DNA of 64,000 nt from DATFDN01 sp963818725. GTDB lineage: Bacteria; Pseudomonadota; Alphaproteobacteria; Acetobacterales; Acetobacteraceae. The position numbers and the translations under genes were made by a program. The DNA lies in contig CAWFTU010000008.1 of the NCBI GenBank assembly GCA_963818725.1, positions 235,016 to 299,015 on the forward strand, written 5' to 3'. Below, one piece after another: positions 51,683 to 61,569 of the stretch (positions are counted from its first letter, which is position 1; every line of letters starts with the position of its first letter). Under the pieces are notes generated by a model that was not told the origin of the DNA, searched no databases, and saw only the letters and a list, made by a program, of their open reading frames with translations.

Positions 51683-53451
51683 GCCGCGCGCTGCCGTCCG
51701 TCGACGCGGTGATCGTTGGCGGCGGGTGGACAGGCTCGATCATTGGCAAGGAACTGGCCGCTGCCGGCTTGCGCGTGGTGATGCTGGAGCGCGGCGACAC
51801 GCGATGGACCGTGCCCGACTACCAGTCGCCCGAGGTGCATGACGAGCTGAAATACACCCGCCGCGGCTACACCCATCAAAACATCACGACCGAGACCTAT
51901 ACGTTCCGCAACAACATTTCGCAGACCGCGCTGCCGATGCGGCGGTGGCAGTTCGCGTTTCCCGCCACAAACCTCGGCGGCGCCGGCATCCACTGGTCGG
52001 GCGCCTATTACCGGTACGACGTCAATGAGTTCCGGCTGCGCAGCCACTACACCCAGAGATACGGCGCCAATATCTGGGAGCCCGACATCACCGCGCAGGA
52101 CTGGCCGGTGACCTACGACGAGCTGGAGCCATACTACGACCGGTTCGAATACCTTGCCGGTGTCTCCGGAAGAGCGGGAAACATCAAGGGCAAGTTGCAA
52201 CAGGGCGGCAGTCCGTTCGATGCGCCGCACACGCGCGACTATCCGAACCCGCCGATGAAGATCCCGCACGCGGCCGGGTTGTTCGGCAAGGCCGCCGCGG
52301 AGCTGGGCTATCACCCTTATGTGCAGCCCGCCGCCCTGTGCACCCGCCCTTACCTCAACACGGAGGGCCTGCAGCTCAACCCCTGCATGTATTGCGGGTA
52401 TTGCTCCAATTATGGATGCGAGCACTTCGCCAAGGCGTCTCCGCAAACCTGCGTGCTGCCAGCGGCGCTGAAGCTGAAGACGTTCGAACTGCGCACCCGG
52501 GCGCATGTCCTGCGTGTCGAGCTGAGCGGCGACCGCAAGCACGCCACCGGCGTGACCTACGTTGACGCCGCGGGGCAGGAGCTGTTTCAACCCGCGGAGA
52601 CAGTCTTTCTCTGCGCCTTCGCCATCAACAATACCCGCCTGCTGCTCCTGTCCGGAATCGGCACACCGTACGACCCGAGCACGGGACAGGGCACGGTCGG
52701 GCGCAACTACACGCACCAGACCACGGCGCAGGTGAATTTGTTCTTCGATGAGAACACGCGCCTCAACCCGTTCATGGGAGCCGGGGCCGCGGCAGTGACC
52801 ATGGACGACCTGAACGCCGACAACTTCGATCACGGGCCGGTCGGCTTCGTCGGCGGCGGCTACATCCAGATCCAGGTGGTTGGCGGCGCCCCGATCGGCT
52901 TCCGGCCGACCCCGGCGAAAACCCCGCTCTGGGGCAGCGCCTGGAAGCAGGCCGTCAAGCGCTACTACAATCATGCGATGCCGATCCAGATCACCGGCGC
53001 CTGCCTGCCGGTGAAGGGCGGCTATCTCGACCTCGATCCGACCTACACCGACGCCTGGGGTCAGAAGCTGCTGCGGATCACGTTCGACTTCTCGGACAAC
53101 GACATCAGGCAATCGCGTTTCCTGACCGACAAGGCCGCCGAGATCGGTCGCCGCATCCAGGGGGTGCAGATCGTGGAACCGTTGGCGCGCGCCAAGCCCT
53201 ATACCTCCACCGGCTATCAGACCACGCATCTCACCGGCGGGGCGGCGCTGGGCGACAACCCGAGCAACAGCGTCACCAACCGCTATGGCCAAACCTGGGA
53301 CGTGCCGAACGTGTTCGTGGCCGGCAGCGCGCTGTTTCCCCAGAACTCCGGCTTCAACCCGACCGGCACGATCGGCGCGATGACCTATTGGATGCTCGAC
53401 GCGCTCAAGCGGGACTACCTGCGCGCGCCAGGCCCGCTCGTACACGCATGA
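51679..53451 (+). CDS. GMC-family membrane-bound dehydrogenase, FAD subunit
   Basis: 590 aa. Rossmann FAD motif AVIVGGGWTGSIIGKELAAA (residues 10-29) then VVMLERG; LGGAGIHWSGAYYRYDVNEF, a Cys-rich NPCMYCGYCSNYGCEHFAK, and the GMC C-terminal block GSALFPQNSGFNPTGTIGAM. Oxidises a sugar or sugar acid in the periplasm and passes electrons to the cytochrome c encoded next. No Tat signal of its own, so it should travel with subunit 3. The substrate (gluconate, 2-ketogluconate, sorbitol or other) cannot be told from sequence alone. Confidence 0.94.
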   Translation: MSRALPSVDAVIVGGGWTGSIIGKELAAAGLRVVMLERGDTRWTVPDYQSPEVHDELKYTRRGYTHQNITTETYTFRNNISQTALPMRRWQFAFPATNLGGAGIHWSGAYYRYDVNEFRLRSHYTQRYGANIWEPDITAQDWPVTYDELEPYYDRFEYLAGVSGRAGNIKGKLQQGGSPFDAPHTRDYPNPPMKIPHAAGLFGKAAAELGYHPYVQPAALCTRPYLNTEGLQLNPCMYCGYCSNYGCEHFAKASPQTCVLPAALKLKTFELRTRAHVLRVELSGDRKHATGVTYVDAAGQELFQPAETVFLCAFAINNTRLLLLSGIGTPYDPSTGQGTVGRNYTHQTTAQVNLFFDENTRLNPFMGAGAAAVTMDDLNADNFDHGPVGFVGGGYIQIQVVGGAPIGFRPTPAKTPLWGSAWKQAVKRYYNHAMPIQITGACLPVKGGYLDLDPTYTDAWGQKLLRITFDFSDNDIRQSRFLTDKAAEIGRRIQGVQIVEPLARAKPYTSTGYQTTHLTGGAALGDNPSNSVTNRYGQTWDVPNVFVAGSALFPQNSGFNPTGTIGAMTYWMLDALKRDYLRAPGPLVHA

Positions 53452-54218
53452 CCGCGAGGGGCAGAGCCGCCGCGGCGAGCGGCGGGGCGGTGCTTGTCGC
53501 GCTGGCGCTCGGCCTGTTCTTCGGCCTGCGCGGGGCGCATCGGCCCGAGGCGCCCGCCGTCTCTCAGAACCCTGACGCCGCGCGGACACCCGTTGCCTTC
53601 TATCCGCGTCCGGAGCCAACGCCGGAATGGGTGAGCGTGCTCGCCACCGGCAATGTTCAGCAGGGGCAGACCCTGTTCACCCAGGGGCTGGGACGGGTGC
53701 CGTCCTGTCAGACCTGTCACGGCAAGGACGGGTTGCAGCGGCGGAATCAGAACGTGCCGATTCCCCGTCTTGCGGGACTGTCCGCCGGCTATGTCGCCGA
53801 GCAGATCCTGGCCTACAAGGACCGCCGCCGCGGTGTCGGCTCCCAGATGACCGACATCGCGGCGGGAATGAGTTGGTCGGCGATCGGGTCCGCCGCGCTC
53901 TACATCGGCACCCTCCACGAGCCGCCCTTCAACGCCGCTGCGGCGGCCAGCGGCCCGGCACCCGCGCGGCAGCTCGACAGGCTGGGCGACAACGCGCGCG
54001 CCCTGCCGGCGTGCGCCAATTGTCACGGCCCCGAGGGGAGAGGCGGCATTGCCCTGATCCCACCAATCGCCGGCTTGGCGCCCGAGTTCACCAGCGGGCA
54101 GCTAGGCGCCTGGAAATACGCCCAGCATCCCGCCGGCGGCGTGATGGAATCCATCTCCAAGCGGCTGACCGATCAAGAAATCAACGACCTTGCAACGTAT
54201 TACTCCCAAATCGACTGA
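53448..54218 (+). CDS. Dihaem cytochrome c subunit of GMC dehydrogenase
   Basis: 256 aa. An N-terminal anchor (GGAVLVALALGLFFGLRG) is followed by two class I cytochrome c domains with CQTCH and CANCH haem sites and Met-containing ligand loops (GSQMTDIAAGM; later VMESISKRLT). The usual gluconate dehydrogenase cytochrome has three haems; two here makes it a shorter variant. The start overlaps the GMC stop by 4 nt. Electrons presumably pass to the quinone pool or a terminal oxidase. Confidence 0.92.
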   Translation: MTARGRAAAASGGAVLVALALGLFFGLRGAHRPEAPAVSQNPDAARTPVAFYPRPEPTPEWVSVLATGNVQQGQTLFTQGLGRVPSCQTCHGKDGLQRRNQNVPIPRLAGLSAGYVAEQILAYKDRRRGVGSQMTDIAAGMSWSAIGSAALYIGTLHEPPFNAAAAASGPAPARQLDRLGDNARALPACANCHGPEGRGGIALIPPIAGLAPEFTSGQLGAWKYAQHPAGGVMESISKRLTDQEINDLATYYSQID

Positions 54219-54283
54219 TGTCAGCGGCCATGTCCGACGGCTGCTCTCGACCCTGAGCGGACATTCGCACCGGACTTTTGCAA

Positions 54284-56065
54284 GTAATACCGGCAAAACC
54301 CTGGGCCGGGATCAGCGTCAGGCTGGCTGTCCACGACAGCGGATCAGGTCCGGCAGGGGCGGAATGACGGCGCCGCCCGGCACGTTCAACCGGCTGCCAA
54401 GATAATCCCAGAATGCAATGCCCTGTTTGGCACATGTCTTGGCCAAGCCAAGGAATGCATCGCGGCAGTCGCGGCCCCGATGGCTGCGTGTCCCGGCGCC
54501 GACCTTGCGGCGCGTGACCTGGCAGCGGATGTCGTTCTCGGAGCCATTGGTGTGCAGTGGCACCTCGGGCCGATCCAGCACCTTCAGCAGTTCCGGCTTG
54601 TTGGCCCGCAGCCGCGCCAGCAGCCGATCCAGCGTGGCGAAGCCGGTGCGGCGGTGGAAGATGCGATCGAACCGCGCCCGCAGCGTCCGCCGGCGGCGTG
54701 CTGCGGGATTGGCGCGATAGGCTCTGAGGTCGGCGTAATAGTCCCAGGTCAGCGCGCGCATGCGCTGCTGCGCCGCATGTTGGGTGTCGGTGAAGGTGTC
54801 GAGCTTGTGCACCAGTCGCTCGGCATGGACCCAGCAGAGCGCGTGATCGCCGACGGCGAACTGACCGGCGTCATCGCTCAGCACCACAGTGCCGCGCAGG
54901 AAGCCGTGCGCCGCGACGCTGCCCCAGATCGCGCCTTCGGTGGCGAGCAGCACCGGATTGGGCGAGGTGGTCAGGGCGGTGAAGCCAAGCCGGTCGAGAT
55001 GCGCCGACCAGCTTGCCTGATCGGCGAACGCCGTGTCCGGCTGAGCCGCCAACCGGGCGATCAACGGCCCGGGCAGCGCATGGTTGCGCATGTAGCTGAA
55101 CGCTGTCTCATTCAGCACGAAGCCAGCATGCCCGGCGCGCAGCAGGTCGAGGAAGTTCAGCCGGCTTTTTGATCCGCGCGTGGCAAAGAAGGTGAAGCGG
55201 CCATCGCCAATCTGCGTGCAGAAGGCGTTGGCGACCTTATGGCGCACGCCGGTGTCGTCGGCGGATATCCAGGAGGCGCTGGCAAGTCCGGCGCGCAGCA
55301 CGTCCCGGCTCTCGGCGAGGAAGGGATCGGGGCGTTCGGTCAGCAGCCGCTGCACCTGCCGTTCGGAGATTGCCACACCGATCGAGCGCAACAGCGCAAC
55401 CAGGCGCGGCAGGGTGGACTGGCCCTGATGATACAGCATCAGCACCAAGCGACGGAGTTCGGGACCGAAATGTCCGGCGACGCCCCCCGGCAGCGGTGCG
55501 ATGAGGGTCTGGCCGTCCGGCGTGACCCAGCGCTCGCGCCGGTAGCGGATCGCCTGCACCGCCAGGATCACATCCTGCACCAGGTAGGTTTCGTAGCCCT
55601 TGAAGCGCGACCCCGCCGGTGCGGCGATGCTCAGCACACGGTCTTCGACGCTGACGCGGGATCTGACCTTGCCGCGGCGGGGCTTGTCGCGGGGGGATTT
55701 CGTCCCTGACGGCGCCGTGGCCTGTTCCATGCCACTGGGCTTGATGACGGGCCGGCCTTTCAGGCCCTTCAGCCGGGCGTTCTCCTCGCGTAAGGCGGCA
55801 ACGGTCTGCTGCAATGCGCCGACCTCGGCCAGCAACTGCAGGACCAGGTCCTTCAGCTGGCCAGGCGTCAGGGAATCGAGGTCGGACGGCGGTGACACAC
55901 CGATGTCGAATCGGAAAACCGCACCAGTGCGAATCCGGAAAATCGATCCGCTCCGCATTCTTCGGCGGCCTGTGGCATTTCGGACTCGCTTCAGGAGGCC
56001 ATCCCGTCAGCGCACCCAGCCAACGCCGCAGGTCAGGGCGCTGCCCGGGGTTTTGCCGGTATTAC
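54284..56065 (-). mobile_element. IS66-like single-gene element (1,782 bp)
   Basis: Terminal repeats GTAATACCGGCAAAACCC (54284) and its complement ending at 56065; TTTTGCAA on both sides (54276-54283, 56066-56073) is an 8-bp duplication. GTAA ends and 8-bp duplication fit the IS66 group, although only one large gene is present. Confidence 0.93.
54318..55958 (-). CDS. IS66-like transposase (single-ORF type)
   Basis: 546 aa. Coiled-coil N-terminus (LKDLVLQLLAEVGALQQTVA, ALREENARLKGLKG), basic linker, then a DDE domain: SWISADDTGVRHKVANAFCT, DDAGQFAVGDHALCWVHAER and NGSENDIRCQVTRRK with the final Glu. It resembles TnpC of IS66 but lacks the CxxC zinc finger and the tnpA/tnpB partners. Frame intact. 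Confidence 0.88.
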   Translation of the reverse strand: MRSGSIFRIRTGAVFRFDIGVSPPSDLDSLTPGQLKDLVLQLLAEVGALQQTVAALREENARLKGLKGRPVIKPSGMEQATAPSGTKSPRDKPRRGKVRSRVSVEDRVLSIAAPAGSRFKGYETYLVQDVILAVQAIRYRRERWVTPDGQTLIAPLPGGVAGHFGPELRRLVLMLYHQGQSTLPRLVALLRSIGVAISERQVQRLLTERPDPFLAESRDVLRAGLASASWISADDTGVRHKVANAFCTQIGDGRFTFFATRGSKSRLNFLDLLRAGHAGFVLNETAFSYMRNHALPGPLIARLAAQPDTAFADQASWSAHLDRLGFTALTTSPNPVLLATEGAIWGSVAAHGFLRGTVVLSDDAGQFAVGDHALCWVHAERLVHKLDTFTDTQHAAQQRMRALTWDYYADLRAYRANPAARRRRTLRARFDRIFHRRTGFATLDRLLARLRANKPELLKVLDRPEVPLHTNGSENDIRCQVTRRKVGAGTRSHRGRDCRDAFLGLAKTCAKQGIAFWDYLGSRLNVPGGAVIPPLPDLIRCRGQPA

Positions 56066-56206
56066 TTTTGCAACGGGTAAGCCGTTGATATAGCGCGGCT
56101 TGAGCGACCTTGCAGAATTTTTACAGACCGTGATGGGGTGGACGCCTCCCGACGGCCTTGGTGTGCCAGAGTGGCGGTGTTGGTCACCACTGAACAGGAG
56201 GCGCCC

Positions 56207-57208
56207 ATGTCGGAGGCTAGCACGATCGGCTTGGACCTGGCGAAGCACGTCTTTCAGGCGCACGGGGCGGATGCGGCCGGCAAGGTCGTTTTGCGCAAAC
56301 GGCTGCGGCGTGAGCAGGTGCGGCAGTTCTTCGCCGCTCACCCTGCATGCGTAGTGGCAATGGAAGCCTGTAGCAGCGCCCACTACTGGGCGCGCGAACT
56401 TGCGCGGCTGGGCCACGAGGTCCGCCTGATCCCACCTGCCTACGTCAAGCCGTTCGTCTAGCGGCAGAAGAACGACGCTGCGGACGCCGAGGCGATTTGC
56501 GAGGCGGCGCAGCGGCCGACGATGCGCTTCGTGGCGGTCAAGAGCGAAGCGGCCCAAGCCAATGCGGTTGTGTTCCGGGCACGCGACCTCCTGGTCCGGC
56601 AGCGAACACAGGCGATCAACGCTCTGCGCGGGCATCTCGGGGAGTATGGCTTGGTCGCGGCGAAAGGCCCTGGTCACGTCACCAAGCTCATTGAGCACGT
56701 GGAGGATCCGGCCAGCAGTGTGCCCGAGGCCGCGCGGCTGGTTCTTCGCACGCTCATCGACTCACTGCGCTTCCTGTCGGAGAGGATTGACCTCCTCGAT
56801 CGCGAGATCGCTCGTCGTGCCCGGGAGGACAGCGAGGTGAAGCGGCTGACGAGCATACCCGGAGTGGGTCCGATCACCGCCACGGCTCTGGCCGCATTGG
56901 CGCCACCCGCGAGCGCTTTCAGGAAGGGCCGTGACTTCGCCGCCTGGGTGGGGCTGACGCCCTTGCAGCACTCTACCGGCGGCAAGCAGAAGCTCGGCGC
57001 GACCTCGAAAATGGGTGAGCGAACGCTGCGACGGCTCCTGATCATCGGGGCGAGCTCGGTGGTGCGCATGGCGCTCAGGCAGGGCGTCTCAGCAGAGTCT
57101 TGGCTCGGGAGGATGCTGGCTCGCAAGCCCAGGATGCTCGTGATCGTGGCCCTTGCCAACAAGATGGCCCGCACCGCTTGGGCGCTACAGGCCAAGGGCG
57201 AGATCTGA
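56207..57208 (+). pseudogene. IS110-family transposase with in-frame amber codon
   Basis: Product would be about 333 aa. DEDD N-domain: TIGLDLAKHVFQAHGADAAG, VVAMEACSSAHYWARELARL, PPAYVKPFV; TAG at 56459-56461 replaces the codon expected in VK/RQKNDAADAEAICEAAQRP, which continues in the same frame. The C-terminal transposase_20 domain is intact (LTSIPGVGPITATALAALAP, FAAWVGLTPLQHSTGGKQKL). One nonsense mutation separates the two halves, so the element is probably dead unless the stop is suppressed. Confidence 0.9.
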
Positions 57209-57401
57209 TCGGACTCCCGCTGTGGCGGCCTGAAGGTCACCCACAGTCAGGAGGCGTCGGCAGCGTGGGGCGGGCGGAAGGAGGGTATGGCGCACAGTCG
57301 ATGAGAGACGGGATCGGCAAGCCAGTTTTATGGAATGGCCCGCCCCTCTCTCCCCTTCGGCGCTAGGCTGAAGGGGTAACCGGAGGGAAGGAGCGGGACC
57401 G

Positions 57402-58429
57402 ATGCAGATCGCGGTGTTGGGGATCGACCTGGGCAAGAACAGCTGCAGCGTGGTGGGACTGGACCGGGCCGGGCGAGTAGTCCTGCGTCGGCGCCTGCAC
57501 CGGGATAGCGTGGTCAAGCTCGCGGCTGGGATGTCGCCCTGCGTCGTGGCGATGGAAGCATGCTGTGGCGCCCATCATCTCGGTCGCGTGCTTCGCGAGC
57601 AGGGTCACCAGGTCCGGCTGATGTCGCCCGAGTATGTGCGCCCCTACGTCAAGGCGCAGAAGAACGACGACCGAGATGCGGAGGCGATCGCTGAGGCGGC
57701 GACACGGCCGACCATGCGGTTCGTGGAACTCAAGAGCGAGACGCAGCTCGACATGCAGACGCTGCATCGCGCCCGGGACCGGCTTGTGGGCGAGCGCACG
57801 GCGTTGATCAACCAGCTCCGCGCCGTGCTGCTGGAGCGCGGCATCACCGTGCCCCAGGGACGGCGCAAGCTGGAGGTGTTTCTTGAGATGCTAATGGCGG
57901 AGGAGAAGGTCCCGCTCAGCCCGCGGACCCGGTTGCTGGTCGAGGACCTGCGGGCCGAGTGGCGTGAGCTGGACCGGCGGATTCGGCCTTCGACGAGGAG
58001 TTCGCGCGTCAGGCCCGCACTGACGAGACGGCCCGCCGGCTGACCTCGATCCCGGGCATCGGACCGCTGAACGCGACGGCGCTGACGGCGTCCATTGGTG
58101 ATGCCCAGACGTTCGGGCGAGGTCGGGATCTGGCGGCTTGGCTGGGGCTGGTGCCGAAGCAGATGACGACGGGCGGCAAGCCCAAGCTGCTGGGGATCAG
58201 CAAGCGCGGCAACGGATACTTGCGCAAGATGCTGGTCCACGGTGCCCGGGCGGCCCTGCCGACGCTGTCCAAGGCCGACACGCCGCTCGGCAGGTGGTTG
58301 CGCGGCCTGCTCGCGCGGGCGCACGTGAACACCGTGGTGGTGGCGCTTGCCGCCAAGCTGGCACGGACCGCCTGGGCGGTGATCCGCCGTGGGCAGACGT
58401 TCGAGACGAAGGCTGCGGCGATGTCGTAG
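57402..58429 (+). pseudogene. Second IS110-family transposase, frameshifted
   Basis: Different sequence from the preceding IS110. The first frame reads VLGIDLGKNSCSVVGLDRAG, VVAMEACCGAHHLGRVLREQ, RPYVKAQKNDDRDAEAIAEA and ends in a coiled-coil linker. Near 57986 one base is missing (ELDRRI then a shifted tail to 58043). The correct C-terminus (ARRLTSIPGIGPLNATALTA, RDLAAWLGLVPKQMTTGGKP) continues in another frame to 58429. Inactive as read. Confidence 0.88.
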
Positions 58430-58914
58430 TCCAGAAGATCGGGCCCGGCGCGCTGACCCGGCGCCCAGGGCTGACGAGGTCTGCGGGTGGTGGAAGTGAG
58501 ATGGCCTGACAGTCGATCGACGTTCTGGAACCCTGGTGTGTGAAATAGGGCACTGCGACCCTGAGAGTTTTATGAGGACCGGAACGTGCGGATCTCCATC
58601 TTGGCCAGGGTTCGCCCTGAGACCGGATACGTTGGCGCAGACTGATCAGAACACGTCACAAAACCCTTGCAGACGGGGCGGGCCATACGTTCACACTGCG
58701 CCTTGAGCGCGTGACTGTGATTTGGACCCGGTCCGCGAACTCCCATACGGGCCCGCGGCAATGACCGGCCGCAGCAAAGGCCGCACAGATGTCAGCACCC
58801 GACTACGCGCGAAATGCTCCTGAAAATTTCTCTTGCGCTCACGGAGGCGTCCACAGATGTGAAAACTCGGCGTAGTGGATTCCGGCGCGGAGACTGGGCG
58901 GGTAAACTCGCGCC
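58430..58914. other. IS border region between IS110 and IS1182
   Basis: 485 bp with no supported gene. It should contain the 3' end of the IS110-type element and the left end of the IS1182 element (whose gene starts at 58915), but I could not fix either boundary. Confidence 0.5.
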
Positions 58915-59338
58915 ATGGCGCACATCTCCGGTCACGACCGATCGCAGACCCTGCTGTTCCCGGAATTGGTGGACGACTATGTCGGGCCCGACACCCCGGT
59001 GCGGTTCATCGACGCCTTCGTGGACGAGCTGGACCTTGCGGCGGCCGGGTTCGTCGGGGTCGAGGCGAAGGCAACGGGCCGGCCGGGCTACGCGCCTGCC
59101 GATCTGCTCAAGCTCTACATCTACGGCTACCTGAACCGGGTGCGCTCCAGCTGTCAATCGGCGTCGAACTTTGACCCCGGATCGGCGTCCAATCGTGACC
59201 CCGTGTTGTTTGCTTGTGCCGGTAGTCCATAGGGGAGACCCTCGCGTTGCGGAGTGCCCATGCAGAGGCTGACGCAGCGGCGCGCGGGGGGTCGCCCGTG
59301 GACCCACCGGTGCAAGCCCTGGCGGTTGCTTGTGAAGC

Positions 59339-60076
59339 TCAGGCGCGGTTCTTGAAGCGCCAGCTGTCGTCGCCGGTCTCGACGATGTCGCAGTGATGGG
59401 TTGGGCGATCCAGCGGCGCGGTGGTCATCTTGGCGTCGCCCGCGAACACGCTCGGCCATTCACCAAAGGCGAGGTTCGTGGTGACGATCACCGAGGTGCG
59501 TTCGTAAAGGCGACTGACGGTGTGGAACAACAGTTGCCCGCCGACTTGGGCGAACGGCAGGTAGCCGAGCTCGTCGAGGACCACGAAGTCGAGACGGGTC
59601 AGGAAGTCGGCGAGGCGTCCCTGACGTCCAGCGCGGCCCTCAGCCTCGAGGCGGTTGACCAGGTCGACGGTGTTGAAGAAGCGCCCGCGCGATCCGGCAC
59701 GGATGCAGCTTCGCGCGATCGCGATGGCCAAGTGCGTTTTGCCGGAACCGGTTCCGCCGACCAGGGCCACGTTACGCTGTTGCGCGACGAAGTTGCCGCC
59801 GGCGAGATCGCGCACCAGGCTCTCGTCGATCGGCGTTCCCTTGAAGGCGAAGTCGTCGAGATCCTTGGCGAGCGGCAGCTTGGCGATAGTCATCTGGCAC
59901 CTGATCGAGCGTGCCTGCTTCTCGGACATCTCGGCCTTGAGCAGGTCGCCGACGAAGCGCTGCGGTTCGTGCTTGCGCTTGATCGCCGCGGCCAGGGCCT
60001 CGTCACAGGCGCCCCTCATGCCGAAGAGCTTCAGCGTGCCCATCATGTCGAGGACTTCGGTCCGCTCCATGCTCAT
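59339..60076 (-). CDS. istB: IS21 helper ATPase IstB (copy 2)
   Basis: 245 aa, start overlapping the istA stop. Differs from copy 1 at only a few residues (NFVAQQRNVALVG here, NFVTQQRNAALVG there; GDDSW versus GNDSW). Walker A GTGSGKTHLAIAIA intact. Confidence 0.95.
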   Translation of the reverse strand: MSMERTEVLDMMGTLKLFGMRGACDEALAAAIKRKHEPQRFVGDLLKAEMSEKQARSIRCQMTIAKLPLAKDLDDFAFKGTPIDESLVRDLAGGNFVAQQRNVALVGGTGSGKTHLAIAIARSCIRAGSRGRFFNTVDLVNRLEAEGRAGRQGRLADFLTRLDFVVLDELGYLPFAQVGGQLLFHTVSRLYERTSVIVTTNLAFGEWPSVFAGDAKMTTAPLDRPTHHCDIVETGDDSWRFKNRA

Positions 60077-61569
60077 CGGCTCCTGAGCTGATCGTATCGG
60101 GCGCAATCGGCGGCGGGCACATGCCGAAGGGTCAGCGCATCCGGCGTGGCGATGACGGCGGTCGGTCCGGGATCGCGCTGCCGGGTGAGGATGTTGATGA
60201 TCACGTCGGAGGAATGGACGCCTTCGGCCATCGCCTGCGCGCGGGCCGCTTCGACCGCCGGCAGCCCGTCGGTCAGCACGGCTGCCAGAATGGCGACCAT
60301 CTGCCGGTCACCATCGTCAGATCCGGTAAGGCGACGCCGCACCCGCTCCATCGCCGCGGGCAGGATCCAGTCCCTGAACGGCGCGCCATTGCGCAGGGCG
60401 CCAGGCTTGCGGGCCAGCACCGGCACGTAATGCCAAGGATCGTAGATTGTCTCGCCCCGTCCATAGCGGCGGCGATGTTCCCCTACGGCGCGTCCGTCCT
60501 GACGGATGACGATCCGGTCGGCATAGGCGTGGATCTCGACAGGTCGGCCGACCGCCCCGGCGCTGACCGAGCACTTGTTTTTGTCGAAGCGGACCAGGCA
60601 GGTCTTCGACACCGAGGCCGCCAGCGCGTGGAAGCCGTCGAAGCGACCGCAGTGGGGAACCAGCTTTGGCCGCTCGTCCTCGAACACCTCCCACACTGTC
60701 TGCTCGGGGCGCTCCGGATGGGCATGCGCCTTGGCGTAGGCGATGCACTTGTCCAACAGCCAACCATTCAGTTCGTCGTGGCTGTTCACCCGCAGCCGTG
60801 GCGTGAGGAAGCGCTCGCGCACCAAGCCGGCCTGGCTCTCCACCTGGCCTTTCTCCCAGCCCGCGGCCGGTGTGCAGGCAACCGGGTCCACCAGGTGATG
60901 GGCGCACATCTGCAGAAAGCGGCGATTGTATTGCCGGTCCTTGCCGACAAACACCGCCTCCACCGCTGTCTTCATGTTGTCGTAGACGCCGCGTGTGCAG
61001 GCGCCCTTGAAGAAGGCAAACGCCCGCTCGTGGGCGTCGAACACCATCTCCTGCGTCTCGCGCGGGCAGGCGCGAACGAACATCATGCGGCTGTGGCACA
61101 GGCGAATGTGCGCGACCGTCACCGTCACCGTGACGCCGCTCATCAGGACGACTTCGTGGCTCCAGTCGAACTGGTAGGCCTCACCCGGCGCGAACGACAG
61201 CGGCACATACGCCTCGGCCGTCTGTCCGGCGTGCTGCCCGCTCCAAAGCCGGGCATAGCGGCGAATTGCGGCGTAGCCGCCGTCGTGGCCCAACCCTCGC
61301 CACTCCTCGAAGAGGCGAACGAGCGTCAGCCGTTCGCGCGTCCCGCTCTCGGCGTTCTTCGTCAGCAGCTTGTCCAGCTCCGCCTTCCAATGCCCGATCT
61401 TGGGACGCGGCTGAACCTCCCGCTCATACGAGAACGACGTCCCGCCCGACCGCAGCACCTTGCGAACCGTGTTGCGCGACACCTTCAGGTCACGCGCGAT
61501 CTCCTTGATCGACTTGCCCCTGACGAAATGCTCGCGTCTGATCCGGCCGACCGTCTCCACAATCAGCAT
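60073..61569 (-). CDS. istA: IS21 transposase IstA (copy 2)
   Basis: 498 aa from ATG at 61569. Same domains as copy 1. Observed differences include VLRSGGTSF (Glu to Gly), RVNSHDEL and HCGRFDGFH. Element ends and frames are intact, so this copy is the more likely active one. Confidence 0.95.
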   Translation of the reverse strand: MLIVETVGRIRREHFVRGKSIKEIARDLKVSRNTVRKVLRSGGTSFSYEREVQPRPKIGHWKAELDKLLTKNAESGTRERLTLVRLFEEWRGLGHDGGYAAIRRYARLWSGQHAGQTAEAYVPLSFAPGEAYQFDWSHEVVLMSGVTVTVTVAHIRLCHSRMMFVRACPRETQEMVFDAHERAFAFFKGACTRGVYDNMKTAVEAVFVGKDRQYNRRFLQMCAHHLVDPVACTPAAGWEKGQVESQAGLVRERFLTPRLRVNSHDELNGWLLDKCIAYAKAHAHPERPEQTVWEVFEDERPKLVPHCGRFDGFHALAASVSKTCLVRFDKNKCSVSAGAVGRPVEIHAYADRIVIRQDGRAVGEHRRRYGRGETIYDPWHYVPVLARKPGALRNGAPFRDWILPAAMERVRRRLTGSDDGDRQMVAILAAVLTDGLPAVEAARAQAMAEGVHSSDVIINILTRQRDPGPTAVIATPDALTLRHVPAADCARYDQLRSR

